In this document: positions 20,703-27,817 of the stretch, piece by piece
How positions within the stretch are numbered: position 1 is the first letter of the stretch
Layout of the letters: each line of letters starts with the position of its first letter
From: Rhodobacteraceae bacterium EL129
Lineage (GTDB): Bacteria; Pseudomonadota; Alphaproteobacteria; Rhodobacterales; Rhodobacteraceae
Assembly (NCBI GenBank): GCA_900313005.1
Contig: ONZJ01000002.1
Coordinates: 1,099,001 to 1,163,000 of the forward strand
Reading direction: 5' to 3'
Length of the DNA: 64,000 bases
The notes under the pieces: generated by a model
The model's database searches: none
What the model was told of the DNA's origin: nothing
What the model saw: only the letters and a program-made list of their open reading frames with translations
Made by a program: the position numbers and the translations under genes

Positions 20703-20716
20703 GGAACCAGCGTTCC
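20703..20716 (+). repeat. Short palindrome abutting the sigma-factor ribosome site
   Basis: GGAAC-CAGC-GTTCC forms a five-base stem with a four-base loop. It is followed at once by GGGG and the ATG at 20724. It could be a small RNA hairpin next to the ribosome site or an operator. GGAAC also resembles an ECF -35 element, but a start from it would fall inside the coding region, so that reading is weak. Confidence 0.35.
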
Positions 20717-20723
20717 GGGGCAG

Positions 20724-21269
20724 ATGTCAGACGTCAAAGACATAGAAGACTTAATCGCGCGCGTGGCCTTGCAGGACAGGGCTGCGTTCTCGGATCTTTA
20801 TTCCCGTACCTCTGCGAAACTTTTTGGCGTTGTTTTGCGTGTGTCGAACAATCGGGCTGAAGCAGAAGATGTCTTGCAGGACGCTTTTGTGAAGGTCTGG
20901 CGCAATGCAGGCAAATATCAGGCGAACGGGTTCAGCCCGATGACCTGGCTGATCACCATTGCACGCAATACGGCGATTGATGCCAAACGGCGCAAAGGAC
21001 GCAGCCCCAATGATGGTGACGCAATCCTGGACCAAATGGCCGATCCCACCCCGGGACCCGAGGCGCAGACCATTGCCGCCTCAGACCGCGCACAGCTGGG
21101 CGCATGCCTGGATGAATTGGAACAGGCGCGGGCCGAGGCCGTGACTCGCGCTTATTTGCATGGTGACAGCTATGCGGAACTGGCGGATCATTTCGATGTG
21201 CCGCTGAATACGATGCGAACCTGGCTGCGCCGCAGCCTGCTGAAACTGAAGGACTGCCTGACGCGATGA
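20724..21269 (+). CDS. ECF-type RNA polymerase sigma factor
   Basis: This 181-residue sigma-70-family protein has region 2 (RVSNNRAEAEDVLQDAFVKV then MTWLITIARNTAIDAKRR) and region 4 (YAELADHFDVPLNTMRTWLR) and no regions 1 or 3, as in ECF factors. The overlapping ATGA with the following anti-sigma gene and its RskA-like partner place it near SigK-type ECF groups. The frame is open much further upstream (to 20364), but that part is antisense to cobS; ATG 20724 with GGGG upstream is the natural start. Confidence 0.92.
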   Translation: MSDVKDIEDLIARVALQDRAAFSDLYSRTSAKLFGVVLRVSNNRAEAEDVLQDAFVKVWRNAGKYQANGFSPMTWLITIARNTAIDAKRRKGRSPNDGDAILDQMADPTPGPEAQTIAASDRAQLGACLDELEQARAEAVTRAYLHGDSYAELADHFDVPLNTMRTWLRRSLLKLKDCLTR

Positions 21270-21958
21270 GCGAGACGGACAACCATAACGACGATCGCGC
21301 CCTTGCAGGCGAATACGTCCTTGGGCTGATGTCCGAGGAGGATCGTGCGACATTTGAGCACCGTCTGAAGGTCGAGCATGATCTGCGCGCGCTGACGCGG
21401 GAGTGGTCCGAGAATCTGGCGCGCCTGACCGAGGATGTAGATCCGGTCACTCCGCCACCGCGTGTTCTGAAAGGGATCGAGACCCGGCTTTTCGACGATG
21501 AGCCCACGAGCCTGTCCAGAATGTTCCGCAACTGGTTCGGCAGCGGCATCGTGGTGGCAGGTCTGGCGGCCTACGTGATCTTTGGTACAGATTTGTTAGA
21601 ACGCGGCCCGCAAATGCCCACAGAGCCCGCCTTGGTGGCCGAAATTGCCGCCGAAGACCGCAGCCTTGTGGTGCAAGCGGCGTTTGACGCCGAAGCAGGT
21701 CAGTTGTTTGTTCAGGCCGAGCAGGGGGGTGCCCGCGACGGTCGCGCGTTGGAGCTGTGGCTGATTGAGGGGGGGAATGCCCCTGTATCACTGGGTGTGC
21801 TGTCCGAGGATGGCCTCACCGTGGTCGCGCTCAGCGATGAACAGCGCAGGGTCCTCCCTGGAGCCGTGCTGGCGATTTCCGACGAACCCACAGGCGGCTC
21901 TACTACCGGTGCGCCGACAGGGGATGTGCTGGGTGTGGGTGAAATCACGAACGTGTGA
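21266..21958 (+). CDS. Membrane anti-sigma factor, RskA-like
   Basis: This 230-residue protein likely holds the adjacent sigma factor inactive at the membrane. The N-terminal domain (ALAGEYVLGLMSEEDRATFE, about residues 11-50) is the anti-sigma part, a single transmembrane helix lies near 91-108 (GIVVAGLAAYVIFG), and the C-terminal periplasmic domain matches the RskA family (ALELWLIEGGNAPVSLGVL). No zinc-binding HxxxCxxC motif is present. ATG 21266 overlaps the sigma stop by four bases. The inducing signal is not evident; the nearby MsrB suggests oxidative stress. Confidence 0.87.
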   Translation: MSETDNHNDDRALAGEYVLGLMSEEDRATFEHRLKVEHDLRALTREWSENLARLTEDVDPVTPPPRVLKGIETRLFDDEPTSLSRMFRNWFGSGIVVAGLAAYVIFGTDLLERGPQMPTEPALVAEIAAEDRSLVVQAAFDAEAGQLFVQAEQGGARDGRALELWLIEGGNAPVSLGVLSEDGLTVVALSDEQRRVLPGAVLAISDEPTGGSTTGAPTGDVLGVGEITNV

Positions 21959-21978
21959 TCCTACGCCGCGACTTTCTT

Positions 21979-22006
21979 TGAAACTTATCTGAAACCCGTC
22001 CGTGGC
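21979..22006 (+). promoter_or_regulatory. Possible ECF-type promoter
   Basis: TGAAAC at 21979-21984 and CGTGGC at 22001-22006 are separated by 16 bases, the geometry of many ECF promoters (AAC in the -35, CGT in the -10). It follows the anti-sigma stop and could serve the small ORF and msrB. The match is short and could be chance. Confidence 0.25.
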
Positions 22007-22055
22007 TATGGGGGAGTTGGGGCAGACCGCCTGAACGCCGATAAGGAGATCACAG

Positions 22056-22130
22056 ATGCCCTGTGCCAGAGTTCAAATCATCGAAGCCCCTGAATGCCAG
22101 ATTGCCCTTATCGGTGCGGCATTCACGTAA
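22056..22130 (+). CDS. Possible 24-residue peptide with strong ribosome site
   Basis: AAGGAG at 22043-22048 lies exactly seven bases before ATG 22056, and the frame runs 24 codons to TAA. The product contains two cysteines (residues 3 and 14) and no signal peptide. It could be a genuine small protein, a leader peptide for the downstream region or the remnant of a decayed gene. The Shine-Dalgarno quality is the main support. GAATGCC / GGCATTC within it could pair as a hairpin. Confidence 0.35.
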   Translation: MPCARVQIIEAPECQIALIGAAFT

Positions 22131-22322
22131 AGCGCGTGTGATCCTTCCCCAGAGATCAACATATTTGAGAAGCGGCCCTTTTGTTTGAGTGGGCAAATCG
22201 CCGCTAAACGTTGCTCTCGATGCGATCATCTTTACGTGAAGAGGTGGGGCCATTTATTGCGTGATGGCCCCGCCACACCCATAGTTTAGCCAAGCAAACA
22301 TTCCTTATGAAAGGATCGAAAA
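22124..22322. repeat. Gap before msrB with inverted repeats, no clear gene
   Basis: The nine-base sequence CACGTAAAG at 22124-22132 recurs inverted as CTTTACGTG at 22230-22238, bracketing about 97 bases. Beyond it, GGGGCCAT (22246-22253) and ATGGCCCC (22264-22271) form an eight-base stem with a ten-base loop. A minus-strand frame of 67 codons spans 22050-22253 but has no family resemblance. The gap might be a decayed insertion or a structured leader for msrB. Confidence 0.35.
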
Positions 22323-22802
22323 ATGCAACGACGGACATTCATCGCCTCTGTATTGGCCGCGGGATCGGCCCTGACGCTGGGACGTGTGAGCACGGCCACG
22401 GCCGCATCTGGATCGTTTGAGATCACCCGAACCGACGCGGAATGGCGCGCCATGCTCAGCGATCTACAATACCGCGTGATGCGCGAAGAGGCGACGGAGC
22501 GGGCGGGTAGCTCGCCCTTGGATAAGGTGTATGATAAAGGCACGTATCACTGCCGTGGCTGCGATCTGAGGCTCTATTCGTCGGCCCATAAGTTCGACAG
22601 TGGAACAGGTTGGCCCAGCTTTTACCAATCCCTTCCCAAATCCATCGGCACCAAGGAAGATCGCAAATTGTTTGCTGTGCGCACGGAATGCCATTGTGCC
22701 CGGTGCGGAAGCCATTTGGGTCACATCTTCAATGACGGGCCGCAGCCCACAGGCAAACGCCATTGCCTGAATGGGGTGAGTTTGGTGTTCAAAGCGGCCT
22801 GA
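22323..22802 (+). CDS. msrB: Tat-exported methionine sulfoxide reductase B
   Basis: MsrB reduces methionine-R-sulfoxide in oxidised proteins. The first 28 residues are a twin-arginine signal (QRRTFIAS then a hydrophobic stretch to TATAA), so the enzyme should act in the periplasm. The mature domain has zinc cysteines C77xxC80 and C125xxC128, FDSGTGWPSFYQSL and the catalytic motif RHCLNGVSL with Cys148. Its place downstream of an ECF sigma/anti-sigma pair suggests repair of oxidised envelope proteins. Electron donor is not encoded here. Confidence 0.9.
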   Translation: MQRRTFIASVLAAGSALTLGRVSTATAASGSFEITRTDAEWRAMLSDLQYRVMREEATERAGSSPLDKVYDKGTYHCRGCDLRLYSSAHKFDSGTGWPSFYQSLPKSIGTKEDRKLFAVRTECHCARCGSHLGHIFNDGPQPTGKRHCLNGVSLVFKAA

Positions 22803-22888
22803 TCTGCACGAAAACTCTGCAATTCAACGGCCTGAATCTGCACTAGGTTCGGGCCATTCTCTGTTGTGGCTTAAACAACAGAGGGCAG

Positions 22889-23305
22889 ATGGCAATGAAA
22901 TGGGAGTCCAGATATATCGTCGTGCCCATTCTCTGTGGCGTTTATGGGTTTTGGGTGTGCTGGGCACTTAATGAATTTCGAATTCGGGATATCTTTGATG
23001 ATGTGCAGGTCGCCGCACTTTTGGGCGCGGCATTGGCAAGTATTCCTGTGGCAAAGTTATTTGGCAAGGAAGGGGCTGAAGGGTGGGCCTTTTCTTTTGC
23101 AGCTACAGTGATTGCAACCTCTATAGGTGCATCTTACGCAGTGGTTTTCTCAGGCGAACCCAGATGGGCTTTGTTTGGTCCGATCATGGTATTTACGCTA
23201 TTTTTTCAATACCCGCTGGCAGGGCTGAGCTGGTTGATCGGGGGCATTGTCATGCATCTGATGACCCGGCTGGTCACCAGAATGTTTGCTCACGATACCG
23301 AATAA
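22889..23305 (+). CDS. Membrane protein of unknown function
   Basis: This 138-residue protein has four hydrophobic segments (about 9-27, 42-58, 67-85 and 92-125) and short charged loops. I do not recognise the family. GAGGGCAG lies before ATG 22889; ATG 22895 is also possible. The sequence is visibly less GC-rich than its neighbours (for example around 22960-23060), a hint of separate origin. It follows msrB by 86 bases on the same strand and may belong to the sigma-factor block. Confidence 0.6.
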   Translation: MAMKWESRYIVVPILCGVYGFWVCWALNEFRIRDIFDDVQVAALLGAALASIPVAKLFGKEGAEGWAFSFAATVIATSIGASYAVVFSGEPRWALFGPIMVFTLFFQYPLAGLSWLIGGIVMHLMTRLVTRMFAHDTE

Positions 23306-23309
23306 AACG

Positions 23310-23936
23310 CTACTTGAACGACTTGCTCTGCTTGATCTGATCCCAGGCCCAGACGACCTGTTGCAACTGCTCCTCCTGAGATCGGTCGCCGCCGTTGATA
23401 TCTGGGTGTAAGACCTTGATCAGGGATTTATACGCCTGACGGATTTCGGCCTTGGTCCAGTGGTCCTCGGCCTCGAGGATTTCCATGGCGCGGCGTTCAG
23501 TTGGGGGCAGCTTGCGTTTGGCCTTGCCGCCGTTGCGACCAGGGTTTTGCGTGGCATTGCCACCCAACACCTGATGCGGGTCTTCGATGCCCAGACGTGC
23601 CCAGGCGCGGGCCTCCGGGTCTCCCATGGGGCGGGTTTCACGCTCCCACACCTTGTCCTTCGAGGTCTGCGCGTTCATCTCAGCTTCGGTGGTGCCGTCA
23701 AAGAAATTCCACTTCAGATTATACTCGCGCACGTGATCCTTGCAGAACCAAAAGAAGTCATCCAAAACGTCCGGCGCCTTGGGCGCGCGGAACTTTCCGG
23801 CCTCCTGGCAACCTTCATGTTCACATTGCCGGGTCGAGGTTTCGGATTCGCCCGACATCCCCCGTCGACCGCGTGGTTTGTTCTTCTTGGCAGAAGAGAC
23901 GGACATATCAAATCCGAAGGGATCACTTTTGGACAT
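23310..23936 (-). CDS. J-domain protein with N-terminal Cys/His cluster
   Basis: The 208-residue protein ends in a J domain (about 145-205) with the essential HPD at 177-179, so it should stimulate an Hsp70 (DnaK). The N-terminal half has C38-x4-C43 and C65-x2-H68, which could bind zinc, in CEHEGC and FCKDHV. It lacks the Gly/Phe and CxxCxGxG regions of true DnaJ. Alphaproteobacteria often carry such a gene beside cobS, suggesting an assembly or stability role there. ATG 23936 is preferred to a GTG three codons upstream. Confidence 0.88.
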   Translation of the reverse strand: MSKSDPFGFDMSVSSAKKNKPRGRRGMSGESETSTRQCEHEGCQEAGKFRAPKAPDVLDDFFWFCKDHVREYNLKWNFFDGTTEAEMNAQTSKDKVWERETRPMGDPEARAWARLGIEDPHQVLGGNATQNPGRNGGKAKRKLPPTERRAMEILEAEDHWTKAEIRQAYKSLIKVLHPDINGGDRSQEEQLQQVVWAWDQIKQSKSFK

Positions 23937-24046
23937 GAGGTACACCTGTAGGAATCGAGGTCGGGAGTGTATGCCAAATCACGGCGAATAGAAGGGGGCG
24001 CGGAGAAATTATTTTAAGCATTTGATATTTGCCTTGGCACGCATGG

Positions 24047-24475
24047 TCATCCTGAGCGGGGTGGCGCTGTGGGATCATTCTCTGGCGAAGTGCTGGGCTC
24101 CTCGGGTAAATCGGCTTCGGTTTCTACAGCTTCGTGCTCCAGCGGATGTTCGACCGCATCGATCACCTCCTGAGGCAATTCCACATCTTCGGCTGCACTG
24201 TCCTCCGGGGGCGGGGCCGCAAACACGTCGAGGCTGTCCGTCTCAAGCGGACGGCGAAAGACCAAAACCGACCGGTAAACAGTTTGCGTTGACGTCAATC
24301 CCTGGCGTTCTTCGCTGGGCAGAATGTCCGAGCGGACATATTCCCACCCTTCCGTGCCCATCTCGTTCATCAGATGCTCAAGCCCATGGGCAAAACGGGC
24401 TTCGGCGCCTTTGACACCTGCACCCTTGAGGCCTTTGGTGGGGGCCGGGCGAACTTTGTATTCATAGCGTGTCAT
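24047..24475 (-). CDS. DUF4177-like protein
   Basis: This 142-residue protein starts MTRYEYKVRPAPTKG and contains LMNEMGTEGWEYVRSDILP, the pattern of DUF4177, a small fold of unknown function. The last 55 residues are acidic and proline-rich and look disordered. It probably acts in the cytosol; no signal peptide or membrane helix is visible. It is on the same strand as the J-domain gene, 111 bases upstream of it, possibly co-transcribed. Confidence 0.7.
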   Translation of the reverse strand: MTRYEYKVRPAPTKGLKGAGVKGAEARFAHGLEHLMNEMGTEGWEYVRSDILPSEERQGLTSTQTVYRSVLVFRRPLETDSLDVFAAPPPEDSAAEDVELPQEVIDAVEHPLEHEAVETEADLPEEPSTSPENDPTAPPRSG

Positions 24476-24564
24476 GGATGGCGTCCTTGGCTGATGCGCG
24501 AAGCATCCTAGCGGGACGAACGCTCAGTGCAAGGCCAGACCGATGGGGCAGGTGTGATTTGTTG

Positions 24565-25608
24565 TCACTCGGCAGGGATCGGGGTGGCGCTGGCTTGGCC
24601 CATGGGGGCAAGCAGGCGGTTGGTGACAAGCGCCCCCAGTGCCATGGCGATCAGCGCCAGAATAGCGGCGACAGACAAGGTGGGAACCCCCGATAGGCCG
24701 GCCCCTACGGTGCAGCCTCCCGCCAATACGCCCCCCAAGCCCATCATCGCGCCGCCGGTCAGATAGCGTCCGGTTTCACGGGGTGAGGAAAAGCTTTGCC
24801 AGACAAATTGACCACGCAGCAATGTCAGAGCCAAAGCGCCGACAAGGACACCACCGATCAGACCCACACCAAAGCCGGGCGTGATCGAGGTTGACGCAAC
24901 GGTGTAAAACAGCGTGTCCGCAAAGGGCGAGGTGAACGACAGGCTCTCCATCGCGATGGGGTCAAAATCGTCGTAAAGCACAAAGCCCGTGCCGACCCAG
25001 CCCAATGGGACAAGCGCCCCTAAAGCCGCCGCCAGCACCAACATGCCCGGACGATTGTCTGATCGCAGGGCGAAGACCAGAGCGGCAATGGCGATAAGAC
25101 CCGCCCAGACCATCGCGTTGCCCGGAAGGGCCGCCGTTTCCAGAGGCAGGGTCACCGCGCCAAGGCTGGTGCGCACAGGCGCCAGCACGCCCTTGAGGGC
25201 GGCATGAGCGGTGATGGCAAATACAATCAGAACGCTGAGCGCGCGCAGATTGCCGCCGCCGCCCAGCACCGTCAGGCGCGATACGCAGCCACGAGTCAAA
25301 ACCATGCCCGCGCCAAACAGCACCCCGCCCACGATGATGGCCAGAACCGGCAGTTCGGTAGCCATAAAGCGGTGATCCGCAAAGGTGACCCAGTCTTGTG
25401 CGACAGCCCATTGCGTGCCCAGCACAGCCACGGCAAAAGCTGTCAACCAGACTCCAGCCGCCGCACGTTTATCGTCACCCACAAGGGCACGGCGCAGACA
25501 GAACCGTGTGACTTGCGCCAACGCGCCAAATAGCACGCCCAGACCCAGACCAAACCAAAGGGCGGCCTGCGGAGCAGTGAGGGTCTCAAAACCGAATGTC
25601 TCGAACAT
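24565..25608 (-). CDS. YeeE/YedE-family sulfur-compound transporter
   Basis: The 347-residue polytopic protein has about nine or ten hydrophobic segments and the duplicated YeeE/YedE motifs with conserved cysteines: LTRGCVSRLTVLGGGGNLRA and GGVLAGGCTVGAGLSGVPTL, plus VTRFCLRRALVGD near the N-terminus. Characterised members import thiosulfate through such cysteines. No TusA partner gene is next to it. The upstream region contains several palindromes and repeats that suggest control by a sulfur- or redox-responsive repressor. Confidence 0.9.
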   Translation of the reverse strand: MFETFGFETLTAPQAALWFGLGLGVLFGALAQVTRFCLRRALVGDDKRAAAGVWLTAFAVAVLGTQWAVAQDWVTFADHRFMATELPVLAIIVGGVLFGAGMVLTRGCVSRLTVLGGGGNLRALSVLIVFAITAHAALKGVLAPVRTSLGAVTLPLETAALPGNAMVWAGLIAIAALVFALRSDNRPGMLVLAAALGALVPLGWVGTGFVLYDDFDPIAMESLSFTSPFADTLFYTVASTSITPGFGVGLIGGVLVGALALTLLRGQFVWQSFSSPRETGRYLTGGAMMGLGGVLAGGCTVGAGLSGVPTLSVAAILALIAMALGALVTNRLLAPMGQASATPIPAE

Positions 25609-25634
25609 AACAGTCTCCTTGCGCGCGGGTACGT

Positions 25635-25720
25635 GGAATTATGTTCCAAATGGATGGGAATCATGCGCAAATCAAGTATTCGGCATTGTGAATATGAGGG
25701 TGTGATTGGAATAATGTTCC
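25635..25720. promoter_or_regulatory. Repeat-rich promoter of the YeeE/YedE gene
   Basis: GGAATNATG occurs three times: 25635 (GGAATTATGTTCC), 25657 (GGAATCATG) and 25708 (GGAATAATGTTCC). The outer two are palindromic GGAA-N5-TTCC and are 73 bases apart, about seven helical turns. Between them, ATTC-N8-GAAT lies at 25678-25693, the form recalled for sulfide-responsive BigR/SqrR repressors. All sit 27-112 bases upstream of the ATG. The regulator itself is not in the window. Confidence 0.5.
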
Positions 25721-25812
25721 GCGCACCTCAGGGTGGGTGGGCCAAAGTTCTGCCCGCCGCCCCAAAACCCAGTGATTGATCCAGCCCTGTCGGGTTTGGA
25801 TGAAGCGGGTCC

Positions 25813-26715
25813 TTATTTGCTGCGGGCCCGTGGATCCAGCGCATCGCGCAACCCATCGCCCATGTAGTTCGCGCTCAGCACTGTCAGCGAGATCGCCAAA
25901 CCCGGCCAGAACACGCGTTCGGGGTAGTCCTGAATGTAGACAGTCGCATCATTCAAGAGCCGACCCCAGGTGGGGAAATCGGGTGGAAACCCCAGCCCCA
26001 GAAAGCTAAGCGCGCTTTCCGTGATGATCGCATTGGCAATGCCCAAGGTTGCCGACACCATGATGGGTGACAGCACATTGGGCAGAATGTGACGGGTGAT
26101 CAACCCGGCGTTCGTGGTGCCGACTGAGCGCGCGGCGAGGATGAACTCGCGTTCCTTCAGGGCCAGCACGTCCGAGCGCACAATGCGTGCTGTTGGCATC
26201 CAGCTGGTCAGACCGATGGCACAGACGATCAGAATGAAAATCCCCGTCTCCGGCCCAAAGCTCTGACTCAGTTGTTCGCGAAAGAGCATCACCATGACCA
26301 ATAAAAGGGGCAAGAGGGGCAGGGATAAGAACAGATCTGTCAGGCGCATCAGTGGCCCGTCCAATCGGCGGAAGAACCCTGCGATAACGCCGATAAAGCC
26401 ACCAACCCCTAAGGCCAGCAGCATTGCGGTCAGCCCCACAGCAATCGACGTGCGCCCGCCGGCCATCATCCGTGCGAGGGTATCGCGCCCCAATTGATCC
26501 GTGCCCAGCGGGTGTGCCCATCCGGGGCCCTGATCCCGGGCGCGGATGTCGATGTAGGTTGGGTCAATGGTCCAAAGGTACGGCCCTAAGAAGACCGTGG
26601 CGATGATCAAAAGGAACAAGCCAGCGCCCACCATGGCTCCACGGTGGCGTTTGAACTGATCCCAAACATCGCGCCATTGGCTGCGCGGGGTGGAGGTGAG
26701 AGCTGGCTCAGTCAT
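25813..26715 (-). CDS. Peptide/opine-type ABC transporter permease (DppC-like)
   Basis: This 300-residue inner-membrane permease has the DppC/OppC layout: N-terminal cytosolic tail, a helix at about 27-47, a periplasmic segment with HPLGTDQLGRDTLARMMAGG, then five helices and the EAA loop LAARSVGTTNAGLITRHILPN. ATG 26715 (MTEPALT) overlaps the end of the upstream permease by eight bases; an earlier in-frame start would overlap more. It forms a heterodimer with the DppB-like protein. Confidence 0.92.
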   Translation of the reverse strand: MTEPALTSTPRSQWRDVWDQFKRHRGAMVGAGLFLLIIATVFLGPYLWTIDPTYIDIRARDQGPGWAHPLGTDQLGRDTLARMMAGGRTSIAVGLTAMLLALGVGGFIGVIAGFFRRLDGPLMRLTDLFLSLPLLPLLLVMVMLFREQLSQSFGPETGIFILIVCAIGLTSWMPTARIVRSDVLALKEREFILAARSVGTTNAGLITRHILPNVLSPIMVSATLGIANAIITESALSFLGLGFPPDFPTWGRLLNDATVYIQDYPERVFWPGLAISLTVLSANYMGDGLRDALDPRARSK

Positions 26716-27715
26716 AGCTGATCCTCGGGTCGAGCCAGCCATAGAGCAGATCGGCGATAATGTTGAACCCCACGATCAGCACCGCCAGCATGAAAGTTAC
26801 GGTTTGCACCATCGGCAGGTCATTGGCCTGAATCGCGGTGATCAAAAGCTGCCCCAGACCGTTCACGCCAAAGATCTGCTCGGTGATGATGGCCCCGCCA
26901 AAGATCTGTGGCACACCCAAAGCGATGACCGTGATCACCGGGATCATCGAGTTGCGCAGCACATGCACCATCACGACAGAGCTTTCTCGCAGCCCCTTGG
27001 CGCGGGCTGTGCGCACATAGTCCTGATTGAGATTGTCCAGCATCGACGCCCGCATATAACGGCTGATTTGCGCTGTCGTTTGCAACGCCAGCACCATCAC
27101 AGGCATCACCATTTGCCGCAGTTGGATCACGAAGCTGTCCCAATCCACCACCTCATGCGTGGTGTCATAGATCGACGGAAACCATCCCAACTGGACCGAG
27201 AAGATGACGATCACCAGCACGCCTGAAAAGAAGGGCGGGACAGAGTAGCCCACCATGGTCACAAAGGTGCCCAGCTGATCAAAGACTGAATACTGACGGT
27301 AGGCCGAGTAAATGCCGATGGGCAGGGCAATCAGGATGCCGACCACATAGGACATACCTACCACCCACAGGGTTTGCGGCAAACGCTGTACGACGATGTC
27401 CATGACCGGCGAGCGGGTCTGCCAGCTGATCACCCGGTGTTTGTCCCCGGCAATGTCTGATCCGAACGTGGCATCTATCCAGACCGAAGGCTCCACCACA
27501 AAGAACTGCCACAGCCATTTGCCAAAGCGGATGTGTGAAGGTTGATCCAGCCCCAGCGCCTCGCGCATCTGGGCTTTGACCTCATCGGGAACACTCAGCG
27601 GCACCTGCGCCATCGGATCGCCGGGGGCCAGCTCCAACAGCAAGAAAATCACCAAGGCGATGAACAGCAGGGTAGGGATCGACAAAACCAAACGCCGTAT
27701 GGTGTAGGTGAGCAT
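26708..27715 (-). CDS. Peptide/opine-type ABC transporter permease (DppB-like)
   Basis: The 335-residue permease starts MLTYTIRRLVLSIPTLLFIA, the standard DppB N-terminus, and has six membrane helices plus the EAA loop TARAKGLRESSVVMVHVLRN. A DppB-type periplasmic loop follows helix 1 (LELAPGDPMAQ). The frame is open 18 codons further upstream but MLTYTIRR is clearly the conserved start. It follows the binding-protein gene by 102 bases and pairs with the DppC-like permease. Confidence 0.92.
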   Translation of the reverse strand: MLTYTIRRLVLSIPTLLFIALVIFLLLELAPGDPMAQVPLSVPDEVKAQMREALGLDQPSHIRFGKWLWQFFVVEPSVWIDATFGSDIAGDKHRVISWQTRSPVMDIVVQRLPQTLWVVGMSYVVGILIALPIGIYSAYRQYSVFDQLGTFVTMVGYSVPPFFSGVLVIVIFSVQLGWFPSIYDTTHEVVDWDSFVIQLRQMVMPVMVLALQTTAQISRYMRASMLDNLNQDYVRTARAKGLRESSVVMVHVLRNSMIPVITVIALGVPQIFGGAIITEQIFGVNGLGQLLITAIQANDLPMVQTVTFMLAVLIVGFNIIADLLYGWLDPRISYD

Positions 27716-27817
27716 GTCAGCGTTCCAGGGGCCTGAGTGTCGATTGCCCGCAAGCGTAAAGGACGCCACCGCGACGGTAAAGCGTGCGCGTGCCTTGGAT
27801 CGTCTACGGTGCCAGGT

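Noticed and set aside
20364..20723. N-terminal extension of the sigma factor to give 301 residues
   Set aside because: It would lie antisense to cobS and lacks sigma-factor features; ATG 20724 gives a normal ECF length.
22050..22253. Minus-strand 67-codon frame before msrB as a transposase fragment
   Set aside because: No transposase motif and no target-site duplication could be seen; it was left as part of an unexplained gap.
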